Positions 1-7,500 of a DNA stretch of 15,664 bases are shown here, piece by piece. The position numbers and the translations under genes are program-made. The number at the start of each line of letters is the position of its first letter. The stretch's first letter is position 1. The stretch is from Lactobacillus mulieris (GTDB lineage Bacteria > Bacillota > Bacilli > Lactobacillales > Lactobacillaceae), in the NCBI RefSeq assembly GCF_007095465.1, contig NZ_SDGL01000020.1, positions 1 through 15,664 on the forward strand, read 5' to 3'. The notes beneath the pieces are model-generated. The model ran no database searches, was not told where the DNA came from, and saw nothing but the letters and a program-made list of their open reading frames with translations.

Positions 1-2
1 AA

Positions 3-65
3 AGCCGGTTGGAAATTGCAATTTTAGCTTATAATTTGGCTTATTGTCTAGAAAGATTTAACTAG
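3..65 (+). CDS. possible C-terminal tail of a transposase (partial)
   Basis: The frame starting at base 3 is open from the left edge and reads SRLEIAILAYNLAYCLERFN before a TAG at 63-65. The helical pattern with the AYNLA core resembles the extreme C-terminus of DDE transposases of the IS4/IS1380 kind, which often end in a helix of this type. Only 20 residues are visible and no terminal inverted repeat is recognisable after the stop, so the assignment is a guess. If it is right, an insertion sequence lies just left of the window, upstream of manA and on the same strand. The other two plus-strand frames stop within 35 bases. Confidence 0.3.
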   Translation, partial: SRLEIAILAYNLAYCLERFN

Positions 66-155
66 CACCACGCGTATGATTATACAAGTTTCTTGCAAGT
101 TAGACTTAGCCATCTTTTAAGTATTAATACTGTGAAACTTTGTGTAACTATAATT

Positions 156-183
156 TTGTTAAAAGTTGATAAATTGGTATAAT
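156..183 (+). promoter_or_regulatory. promoter of the manA operon
   Basis: The -35 candidate TTGTTA (156-161) and a perfect -10 TATAAT (178-183) are 16 bases apart. A TG at 175-176, one base before the -10, makes an extended -10 that would compensate for the weak -35. Transcription would start near 190 and leave a leader of about 120 bases before the manA ATG. A 10-bp palindrome, GTATTAATAC (121-130), lies just upstream and could be an operator, but nothing else supports that. Between the left-edge tail (ending at 65) and this promoter I see no gene. Confidence 0.6.
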
Positions 184-208
184 TTATTTAGCTGTAATAT
201 AAAAGTGA

Positions 209-222
209 TGAAAGCGATACCT
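209..222 (+). promoter_or_regulatory. cre-like site (CcpA operator) in the manA leader
   Basis: TGAAAGCGATACCT matches the Gram-positive catabolite-responsive consensus TGWAANCGNTNWCA at all but two specified positions; the 3' half is imperfect. It lies about 20 bases downstream of the predicted transcription start, where bound CcpA normally blocks transcription. Placement before a sugar-phosphate isomerase gene fits carbon catabolite repression. The match was made by eye and CcpA binding is inferred. Confidence 0.45.
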
Positions 223-308
223 GATTTTTTTGGGAAGCATAAAAATAAAATTTATTCACAGCTATTATCAATAAAAACTAGTTTAATTTGGAATAAAAGG
301 TGAAAAGC

Positions 309-1271
309 ATGGAAGCAATTTTTTTAGAACCATATTTTAGAACAAAACTTTGGGGTGGTAGAAAATTAGAAACCCTCTTTAATTATCAAATTCCAGATGG
401 AAAAGTAGGAGAAGCTTGGATTATTTCAGGGTATCGTGATGATGCGTCACATGTTATTAATGGAAAATTTAAAGGGATGAGCTTGCGGGATTTGTATCAA
501 AAACATCCTGAATTATTTGCTAATCCAGAAGAAAAGGAATTTCCACTATTAGTTAAGTACTTGGATGCTAATGATAACTTATCTGTTCAAGTACACCCTG
601 ATGATGAATATGCTGCAATTCATGAAAATGATTCAGGAAAAACTGAATCTTGGTATGTTTTACAAGCAGATCCAGGTTCTTACTTGATTTATGGGCATCA
701 TGCCAAGTCACGCCAGGAATTAGCAGATATGATTCATGAAGGACATTGGGATGACTTGCTTCGCAAAGTTCCAGTTAAAAAAGGTGACTTTTTCTACGTA
801 CCAGCTGGTACAATTCATGCTTTAACTAAGGGGATTGTTGTAATTGAAACTCAACAATCAAGTGATGTGACATATCGCTTATATGATTATGATCGAGTAG
901 ATCAAAAGACGGGACAAAAGCGGGAACTTCACACTCAAAAGTCAATTGATGTAACAACAGTTCCTCACAAGGATCCAAAACTAGATATCAAAAAAGAAAA
1001 AAGTGGGGATGCAATAATCACAACACTTTTGAATAAGCCTGTTTCTCCGCATTTTTATCTTGCTAAAATTGACCTTGATGGAAAAGTAAAATTCACAATG
1101 AATTGGCCATACCAACTATTTTCTGTCATTTCTGGTTCAGGAAAATTATGTTTGCCTGATAAAGAGTATGAGTTAAAACTTGGCGATAACTTTATCTTGC
1201 CAACTGGTAGTTATGATTTCACATTTTCTGGAAAGCTTAGTATGATTACTTCAGCACCTATAAAAAAATAA
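309..1271 (+). CDS. manA: mannose-6-phosphate isomerase, class I
   Basis: This gene encodes the cytoplasmic zinc enzyme that interconverts mannose 6-phosphate and fructose 6-phosphate, feeding PTS-imported mannose into glycolysis or supplying mannose 6-phosphate for sugar-nucleotide synthesis. The 320-residue product has the usual length of the short Firmicutes ManA. It opens with the family's LEPYFRTKLWGG. The zinc ligands are in place: Q94 and H96 in VQVHPDD, E113 in KTESWY, and H170 in PAGTIHAL. A C-terminal cupin-like half follows. I chose ATG 309 because an AAAGGTG ribosome-binding site (296-302) sits six bases upstream; the in-frame GTG at 300 lies inside that site and is a poor start. 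It is the first gene of the operon, 13 bases before the next gene. The assignment is secure from the motifs. Confidence 0.95.
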   Translation: MEAIFLEPYFRTKLWGGRKLETLFNYQIPDGKVGEAWIISGYRDDASHVINGKFKGMSLRDLYQKHPELFANPEEKEFPLLVKYLDANDNLSVQVHPDDEYAAIHENDSGKTESWYVLQADPGSYLIYGHHAKSRQELADMIHEGHWDDLLRKVPVKKGDFFYVPAGTIHALTKGIVVIETQQSSDVTYRLYDYDRVDQKTGQKRELHTQKSIDVTTVPHKDPKLDIKKEKSGDAIITTLLNKPVSPHFYLAKIDLDGKVKFTMNWPYQLFSVISGSGKLCLPDKEYELKLGDNFILPTGSYDFTFSGKLSMITSAPIKK

Positions 1272-1284
1272 AGGATGAAGTAGT

Positions 1285-1677
1285 ATGATCTATGTTGCTT
1301 GTGGTTTAATTATGATGATTGTCGGTTTGCTTTGGTTTTTAGTTCCGGCCAAGCGCCCAGATCGCTTATATGGCTATCTTTCATATTTAGCCCAAACTAA
1401 TAAAGATAGCTTCCAATTTGCGCAAAAAATGGGAGCTAGGTATAATTTTCTTGTTGGTTTAGTGCAGTTTTTACTTGGACTAGCAATACATTTCTTAGGC
1501 GGAGATAAATATTTTTTAGTTTGGCTGTTAACTTTTGTGATTTTTATTATCATTCCTTTTGCACTAACTGAAAAAAGTCTACAAAAATTTTTGCAAAAGA
1601 GACATGAATTACCACATGATTATGTAAAGCCAGATGAAGTTAAACGCCAAAAAGTTAAAGGATTTAGGGATTTATAA
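1285..1677 (+). CDS. small SdpI-like membrane protein
   Basis: This is a 130-residue integral membrane protein with three predicted transmembrane segments (about residues 2-20, 53-72 and 75-94) and a basic cytoplasmic tail. The loop after the first segment reads RLYGYLSYLAQTNKDSFQFA, followed by QK. This resembles the SdpI family signature, in which a GYRT..S..N.E.W.FA motif links membrane helices. Bacillus subtilis SdpI gives immunity to the SdpC toxin and also signals through the repressor SdpR, but most family members have no known role. Here no toxin gene is adjacent, so immunity should not be assumed. An AAGGA site (1271-1275) lies nine bases before the ATG, and the stop overlaps the next ATG by one base (TAATG), implying coupled translation with the regulator. 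It may be an accessory or sensory partner of the two-component system. Confidence 0.7.
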   Translation: MIYVACGLIMMIVGLLWFLVPAKRPDRLYGYLSYLAQTNKDSFQFAQKMGARYNFLVGLVQFLLGLAIHFLGGDKYFLVWLLTFVIFIIIPFALTEKSLQKFLQKRHELPHDYVKPDEVKRQKVKGFRDL

Positions 1678-2399
1678 TGGAATTAAATATTTTAATGGTG
1701 GAAGATGATTCATCGGTTGCCGAAATGATGGAATTGTTCTTTAAAAAGGAACAATGGAACGTTGATATTGCCCGTGATGGTCTTGAAGCAGTGGATAAGT
1801 TTAAGGAGCGTCCAGATTATTATGATATGATTACGCTTGACTTAAATTTACCCAAAAAAGACGGTATTCAGGTTGCTAAGGAAGTTAGAGCTATTTCTGA
1901 AAGCGTTCCTATTATTATGCTTACAGCTCGCGATAGTGAGTCAGATCAAGTGTTAGGATTAGAAATCGGGGCTGATAATTACGTTACCAAGCCTTTTAGT
2001 CCTATTGCCTTAATTGCTAGAATTAAGGCATTACATCGGAGAGCTGCTTTAGAAAATAATGATGAGGATAGAAAAGCTAAGGGCGATTTCGATATTGTAA
2101 CTAATACTTTGAAAATTTCTAAGATTCGTCGTGAAGTTTATTTCTTAGATAAACAAATCGATGGATTAACACCAAAGGAATTTGACTTACTTTATACAAT
2201 GGCTCAAAAGCCTAAGCAAGTTTTTTCAAGAGATAAACTGCTTGAGCTAGTATGGGGCTATGAATATTATGGAGAAGAAAGAACTGTTGATGCACATATC
2301 AAAAAGTTGCGTCAAAAGTTAGAAGAAGTTGGGCCACAGATTATTCAAACCGTTTGGGGAGTCGGTTATAAATTTGATGACTCACAGGTGAACAAATGA
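1677..2399 (+). CDS. OmpR/PhoB-family response regulator
   Basis: This is a 240-residue transcription factor whose activity is set by phosphorylation from the kinase encoded next. The receiver domain (residues 1-120) has the acidic pocket E9/D10/D11, the phospho-acceptor D55 in ITLDLNLP, the switch residue T83 in MLTAR and the conserved K105 in VTKPF. The C-terminal winged-helix DNA-binding domain (about 140-235) carries LTPKEFDLL, the recognition-helix region RTVDAHIKKLRQKL and the closing VWGVGYKF. The start ATG overlaps the stop of the membrane-protein gene, with AGGGA (1666-1670) six bases upstream. Its stop overlaps the kinase start by four bases (ATGA). The family is certain. The regulon and signal cannot be read from sequence, although the manA and SdpI-like neighbours hint at cell-envelope or sugar-linked stress. 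Confidence 0.95.
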   Translation: MELNILMVEDDSSVAEMMELFFKKEQWNVDIARDGLEAVDKFKERPDYYDMITLDLNLPKKDGIQVAKEVRAISESVPIIMLTARDSESDQVLGLEIGADNYVTKPFSPIALIARIKALHRRAALENNDEDRKAKGDFDIVTNTLKISKIRREVYFLDKQIDGLTPKEFDLLYTMAQKPKQVFSRDKLLELVWGYEYYGEERTVDAHIKKLRQKLEEVGPQIIQTVWGVGYKFDDSQVNK

Positions 2400-3871
2400 A
2401 GTTAATTTATCAACACATGCTTGCTTTTTTGGCCATTATTTTGACCTCAACAGCAATTGTTGGTTTTTCCGTAATAAATTTTGCCTCTAATCAGGCGTAT
2501 CAAAATACTTATCAGCGTCTTGAAGGTTATGCTAGTTCTTTAGGAGAATTGGCGACAGAACAAGGTCCTGATGGTTTAAATAATTCAAGTAGTAATGACT
2601 TAATAGATAGTCATTTTTTAACTAAATTACAAATAGTAATGCAGTCTGATGATTTACAGATTCGTGTATTTAATGGTAAAAATAAACAACTTTATCCTAA
2701 AATGGGACCGAAGGTTAAATTACCAAAAAATATTTGGAACACTTTAAAATCAGGCAATGAAGTTCGAATAAAGAATGATCATGATCAGAAGGAAACTTAC
2801 TTTTCAAGTAAAGATGCCTATACTAGTGTGATTATCCCTTGGTTTAATGGCAGTAAGATGGTTGGTGCTGTATGGATTGGGGCACGTGTAAAAAATGTCG
2901 AACAACCAGTAAACTTGGCTAAGCGAAATTTAATTAGTGCATTTGTTGTTACACTAATTGTTAGTCTGATTTTGAGTTATTTGATTTCTTACTATAGCTT
3001 AGTTAAGATAAAGCGCTTATCCAAAGCAACTAAGAAGGTTGCTGCAGGAGATTTAAATGTACAAATTAATCATCAAGACCATGATGAAATAGATGATTTG
3101 GCTAGTGATTTTAACTCAATGGTTAAGGCTTTAAAGAAATCAGCTGAAGCAGTCAAGGCGCAAGAACGCAGACGTGATCAATTTATGGCTGATGCTGCTC
3201 ATGAAATGAGAACGCCATTAACGACTATTAATGGTATTTTGGAAGGGTTAGAGTATGATGCAATTCCTGAAGATTCGAAACCGAAGTCTTATCAATTAAT
3301 GCATCGTGAAACTAACCGCTTGATTAGACTAGTAAATGAAAATTTAGACTACGAAAAGAGTAGAAATAATCAGATTAGTTTGATTAAGACAAACTTTGAT
3401 GCAGCAGTACCATTGAATGATTTAAAGACTCAACTTAAAACTAATGCTGAAAAAGAAAATGATGTTATTAAGCTTGAGATTCCAGAAAAGTTACCAGTCT
3501 ATGCAGATCATGATCGGTTTACCCACATTATGGTTAACCTAGTTCAAAATGCCATTCAATTTACCCAAAATGGTGTAATTACAGTTAGTGCTAAGCGATT
3601 AAAGCATGGGACAGAAATTTTTGTTAATGATACTGGTATTGGGATGAGTGAAGACCAAACTAAGTATATTTTTGAACGATTCTATAAAGCAGATCCCTCT
3701 AGAGCCAAACTAGGTGGAAAAGGTGAATCTGGTTTAGGATTAGCAATTGTTCTATCTTTAATTAAACAACATGGTGGTAAAATTTCAGTAGATTCTACAC
3801 CAGGCGTTGGTTCGACTTTTTCAGTTACTTTCTTTGATAAAGGTTTTGAAGAATTTAGTAAAGAAGACTGA
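2396..3871 (+). CDS. HAMP-domain sensor histidine kinase
   Basis: This is a 491-residue membrane kinase that autophosphorylates and passes phosphate to the overlapping response regulator. Transmembrane helices at about 7-30 and 178-200 flank an extracellular sensor of roughly 145 residues. A HAMP linker (about 200-255) follows. The dimerisation domain has the phospho-acceptor H269 in AAHEMRTPLT. The catalytic domain shows the N box NLVQNAIQF (N381, N385), the G1 box DTGIGMS (412-418), the F box FERFYKAD and the G2 box GKGESGLGLAI (442-451). All residues needed for kinase activity appear intact. The sensor region does not resemble a domain I can name, so the stimulus is unknown. Start ATG 2396 has an AGGTG site just upstream and overlaps the regulator stop, as expected for an operon pair. 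This is the last gene before the terminator. Confidence 0.94.
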   Translation: MKLIYQHMLAFLAIILTSTAIVGFSVINFASNQAYQNTYQRLEGYASSLGELATEQGPDGLNNSSSNDLIDSHFLTKLQIVMQSDDLQIRVFNGKNKQLYPKMGPKVKLPKNIWNTLKSGNEVRIKNDHDQKETYFSSKDAYTSVIIPWFNGSKMVGAVWIGARVKNVEQPVNLAKRNLISAFVVTLIVSLILSYLISYYSLVKIKRLSKATKKVAAGDLNVQINHQDHDEIDDLASDFNSMVKALKKSAEAVKAQERRRDQFMADAAHEMRTPLTTINGILEGLEYDAIPEDSKPKSYQLMHRETNRLIRLVNENLDYEKSRNNQISLIKTNFDAAVPLNDLKTQLKTNAEKENDVIKLEIPEKLPVYADHDRFTHIMVNLVQNAIQFTQNGVITVSAKRLKHGTEIFVNDTGIGMSEDQTKYIFERFYKADPSRAKLGGKGESGLGLAIVLSLIKQHGGKISVDSTPGVGSTFSVTFFDKGFEEFSKED

Positions 3872-3931
3872 TAAGAGAAGCTATAGTTACTTAAAGTGTT
3901 AATTTATAACCATTTATAATAGCACTTAAAT

Positions 3932-3970
3932 AAAACAGGAGTTTTGATAAATAACTCCTGTTTTTATTTT
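3932..3970 (+). terminator. intrinsic terminator of the manA-kinase operon
   Basis: AAAACAGGAGTT (3932-3943) and its exact complement (3953-3964) form a 12-bp stem closed by a 9-base loop, followed by a T-rich run to 3970. It lies 60 bases after the kinase stop. The A-rich left arm mirrors the T-rich right arm, so it could act partly on the opposite strand, but no minus-strand gene faces it. Confidence 0.88.
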
Positions 3971-4170
3971 GGGTAAATACCTTTACCAATTCTTAATAAT
4001 TTTCACAAAGTATAAAATAAAACATTAAACTATTGTTTATAATAAACGAAAATCTCTTATTATTTTACTTTGTTGCATAAATAACACATTCTTATAAATT
4101 TTATGAAATTGATAAATTGCTTTAATAACTAATAGCTAAATAACAAGCTTTTCCATAGTAAATTAAATAA

Positions 4171-4204
4171 CGATTTTTATTACAAATCGGGGGGGTAACA
4201 CCCC
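4171..4204. repeat. two adjacent hairpins with a G7 tract
   Basis: CGATTT (4171-4176) pairs with AAATCG (4184-4189) across a 7-base loop. Immediately after, GGGG (4192-4195) pairs with CCCC (4201-4204) across the loop TAACA. The seven consecutive G residues at 4189-4195 are striking in such AT-rich DNA. The structure ends 26 bases before the -35 candidate of the surface gene, so it could be an operator, a promoter-spacing element prone to slippage, or the remnant of a terminator. No T-run follows, which argues against a working plus-strand terminator. Confidence 0.4.
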
Positions 4205-4230
4205 TGCTAAATTATTTTAACGTTTATCCT

Positions 4231-4258
4231 TTGACTAATGATACCGATTTCTTATACA
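4231..4258 (+). promoter_or_regulatory. promoter candidate for the giant surface gene
   Basis: TTGACT (4231-4236, five of six matches to the -35 consensus) and TATACA (4253-4258, four of six to the -10) are 16 bases apart. Transcription would begin near 4265, giving a leader of about 105 bases before ATG 4372. This is the best-scoring pair I find by eye in the region, but it is not verified. Confidence 0.45.
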
Positions 4259-4289
4259 CTTTAGGCAAATTAGGATAAATAACTGATTT

Positions 4290-4320
4290 AAACCGATGTG
4301 CCAAGATGCATAACCGGTTT
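4290..4320 (+). promoter_or_regulatory. inverted repeat in the leader of the surface gene
   Basis: AAACCG (4290-4295) and CGGTTT (4315-4320) are complementary across a 19-base loop, and the right arm is part of the 8-bp palindrome AACCGGTT (4312-4319). It lies downstream of the promoter candidate, so in RNA it would form a leader hairpin followed by TTATTT. It could be an attenuator or a protein-binding operator; there is no direct evidence for either. Confidence 0.3.
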
Positions 4321-4371
4321 TATTTGAGTTATGTATATTTTAGTTGGAGATTTGTAACGGGGGAAATTGTT

Positions 4372-4407
4372 ATGCTTTCTAAAAAAATAGAAAACAATAT
4401 GATTTAA
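4372..4407 (+). other. truncated leader peptide ORF at the surface gene's own start site (frameshift 1)
   Basis: ATG 4372 has the only good ribosome-binding site here (GGGGG, 4359-4363). It encodes MLSKKIENNMI and then TAA (4405-4407). The codons TCT AAA AAA ATA run through a seven-A tract (4381-4387). With eight As the frame would join the downstream protein, with no stop between. No ATG or GTG exists in the long frame between its upstream stop (4380-4382) and TTG 4437, so this ATG must be the ancestral start. The A tract is a plausible slippage site. Confidence 0.75.
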
Positions 4408-4430
4408 AACATGCTAATGGTAGGCAGCAC

Positions 4431-4520
4431 TTTTCTTTGCGTAAAACCACGCTAGGATTAGCATCTGTACTACTTTCTACAACTTTATATTTGGGGACCA
4501 ATACAGCAATAACTCACGCA
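4431..4520 (+). other. YSIRK-type signal peptide
   Basis: FSLRKTTLGLASVLLSTTLY is the YSIRK-G/S signal motif in its FSLRK form, followed by LGTNTAITHA and a probable signal-peptidase site before AET (around 4521). In Gram-positive cocci this motif directs secretion at the division septum and is found mostly in LPXTG-anchored proteins, which implies an anchor to the right of the window. Confidence 0.9.
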
Positions 4521-7500
4521 GCGGAAACTAATGGTCAAAGCTCAACAGAGAGTTCAACTTCAAGTTCGGCAACTAGTTCTCAAGCTGATTCAACAGCAAG
4601 TAGTTCAACTAGTTCTCAAGAAAGTTCTTCGAGTTCAACTTCTAATCAGACTTTAGTGTCACCTGCGAAAACTCAAGTAGCTGATGCTAACAACTTAACT
4701 GATAGTGAAAAAGCAGCTGTAATTTCAGCAATTAAAGCTGTTAATTCCGATGTAAAATCAGTGATTGTAGATAATGACGGTACTGCACATGTAACGTTAA
4801 GTGATGGTCAAACTGTTAAAACCTTGAATAGTAGTGAAACTATTGAAGTTGTGTCTAGTTCATCTACTAGTCAAAATGCCACAAGTTCAGCAAACAATGA
4901 AAGTAGCAACTCATCAACTACAAATAAGAGTACTAATGAGTTGACTAGCGAAAATGTGGCTCAAGAAGATCGAGCAAGTAATGATGCAGTTCCAGCAACT
5001 AATTCAAATACAACTAATCAAACAAACATTGATATCAACAATGTAGATGCTAAGAAATTTAATTGGTATACCACAACTGATAAGACAGGTATTGTTATTA
5101 CCAAATATATGGGTAATGACTCAACTGTTGTCATTCCGAATGCCTATGACTTTAAAGTGGCAGGTAAGTTAAATGCGGCAACTCGTGTATCAATTACATG
5201 GGATGCAATTCGTCAAATTGCTAACAACCATAATACTCATACTATTGTCTTTTCAAGAAATACTGATGGTTCAAGTTTAGGCAAGATTGCTTTAACAATC
5301 GGTGATTATAAAAAATTAAGTGCTGATACAGTTGCTAAGGAATTGACTTACGATACATCCAAGGGAATATGGGTTGGAGCATTTTCACCATATAGTGTTG
5401 TTAAAAAGTCAAATGGTCAGATTGCTATTCAGATGGATACTAGCAAAACTAATACGTGGGTAACAGCAATTGATGCATCAAGTCTTGACACGACTGGCTT
5501 AACTGATACGACATTTATGTTTTCTGGCTTAACCAATCTAAAAACTTTAAATGTTAGTACCTGGAATACTTCGCAAGTCAAAGATATGACTGCCATGTTT
5601 TATGGTAATGAAAGCCTTACTAATCTTGATGTTTCCAGTTGGAATACTGGTAATGTAACCAAAATGGCAGGGATGTTCCAAAATGATTTTGCTCTTAAAT
5701 CACTTGATGTATCAGGATGGAATACTAGTAATGTAACGAGTATTCAAAATATGTTTAGAGGAACCTTATCTTTAAGCGGTCTTGATGTATCCAAATGGAA
5801 TACTTCAAATGTTACGGATATGTCTGGCACTTTCTGGGATGCTCCTGGAATTTATCACTTAGTAGATACTGGTAGAACCGGCTCTCAGACTAGTAAAAAT
5901 CTGATGTATACAACTGGTGATAATTTTAAAAATTGGAATGTTTCAAAAGTAACTAATTTCCAATATATGTTTGGTTTGTCTAACTCATCACCATTTGTTC
6001 AACAAAATACCGGTAATAAGCAAGTATTAACCTACATGGACTTGACTAATTGGCAATTAGCAAATGGTGTAGATCGAAGCTATATGTTCCAATATGATGG
6101 TAATACGGGCTATAATTCTACTTTAGGATTGGTTTTGAAAACATCAGCTAATAGTTTATTAGGTATGGACTATGCTTCAATGAATCGTTCCAATAGAATT
6201 TATTATTCTGTTGTTAAAGATTCTAAGTCATATGATAATGAAGCAAGTTTTACCAAATATGTTGATTACACACCAAATGTTGCTTATGGTGGTGGAGGTA
6301 ATTTAGTCAACAATATTACTAAGATGTTGCAAACTGTAACTGGTTATTCTAATGCAATTGTTAATAATGAGCTTGATCCTAAAGATGGGACAACTTCAAA
6401 CAGCTTAGTTAAGGCGGGATTGACTCAAGATAGTAATTACACTTCTGATGAAGACTATATTCAACAAATGTTAATGGCTGATAAGGAAGTTATTACTAAT
6501 GTAGACTTCTCTAAGTTAAAAGCTGCAGTTGATGATCAGGAAGCTACTCATGAATCAGATGCATACAAGAAAGCTAGCGCTGAAAAGCAAAAAGCATACG
6601 ATGATGCTGTAGAGGCCGGTAAATCAGTTTTAAGTAATGATTTGGCATATCAAACGGATGTAGATGATGCAACTGCAAAAATTATTAACACTAAAGCATT
6701 ACTGTCTCAAAATGTAGATAAATCAGCTTTACAAAAAGCTGTTGATACATACCCAGGCTTAACAAAAACTGCATATGACTCTTCAAGCAAAGATGTTCAA
6801 GCAGTATTTGATAAAGCATTACAAAATGGTAAGGATATTTTAGCTGATCCTAATGCAACTCAACAACAAGTCGATGATGCTAAAGGTGCTTTAGATAATG
6901 CAGCTCTAAACATGCCATCTGACGCACTTATCACTAACAAAGATGCAGGAAGTGCTGAAGGAGTGTACGGATCCAAGCAATCTAATTTAAGTGATAACGA
7001 TTACTATGTTGTTTCTATCCCTGTAAACATTGTTACTGCAGATGGTAAGCCATATACATTCTCATCAAGTGATACTACTGGATTTGCTGTCAGAGGTACA
7101 ACGAAATTGGGTAGTGGTACGGTCATTGCTGGTAAATCCTTAAGTGGAGTAACAATTCCAAGTAGTGGATTGAAGTTTAACTTCTTTGCATATACTGCTA
7201 AGGGAACAAATGACCAAGCATATGCATTACAAAACGATAATGTAACTGTAAATAATGACTCAACTGGAACGAGTGGCTTTTTAGCTGTAACTTCATTTAG
7301 TACCCAATATGGTAATACTAAATATGTCACTATTACAGTTTACAAACGTCCTAATGCAGTATCTACTGATATTCAAAAAGATACCAATATTTCTGACGCT
7401 GCAGCTTTTGCTAAGAAATATGTAAGTAACTATGATGAAGTAAGTAGTTCAGTAACTAAGTGGTCTTGGTATAATTCAGCACCATCAACCGGTACTGTTG

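Larger units (their letters stand above)
3971..4371. other. AT-rich intergenic region upstream of the giant surface gene
   Basis: These 400 bases contain no convincing gene in any frame. They hold two small hairpins and a G7 tract (4171-4204), a promoter candidate (4231-4258), an inverted repeat in the presumed leader (4290-4320) and the ribosome-binding site (4359-4363). A second, weaker promoter-like pair, TTGTTG (4070-4075) and TATAAA (4093-4098) 17 bases apart, is also present. The long, structured upstream region suggests the surface gene is separately regulated from the operon to its left. Confidence 0.6.

Noticed and set aside
149..154. TATAAT upstream of the chosen manA -10
   Set aside because: No acceptable -35 lies 16-18 bases upstream and there is no extended -10.
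300..308. GTG at 300 as the start of manA
   Set aside because: It lies inside the AAAGGTG ribosome-binding site; ATG 309 has correct spacing and matches the usual ManA N-terminus.
3902..3921. Tandem ATTTATAA copies after the kinase gene
   Set aside because: Short AT-rich repeats are expected by chance in this base composition, and nothing else marks the site.
4070..4098. TTGTTG/TATAAA as the main promoter of the surface gene
   Set aside because: The -35 matches only three of six bases, and the pair at 4231-4258 is better and closer; kept only as a possible secondary promoter.
4331..4345. ATG at 4331 as an alternative start
   Set aside because: It reads only a few codons before a stop and has no ribosome-binding site.
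4437..4439. TTG 4437 as the true start of the surface protein
   Set aside because: It is the L codon of the FSLRK signal motif, has no ribosome-binding site, and would remove the conserved start of the YSIRK signal peptide.
5547..5858. Regular 78-bp repeats as a possible CRISPR array
   Set aside because: The repeats are in-frame coding DUF285 units with protein-level conservation and no unique spacers.
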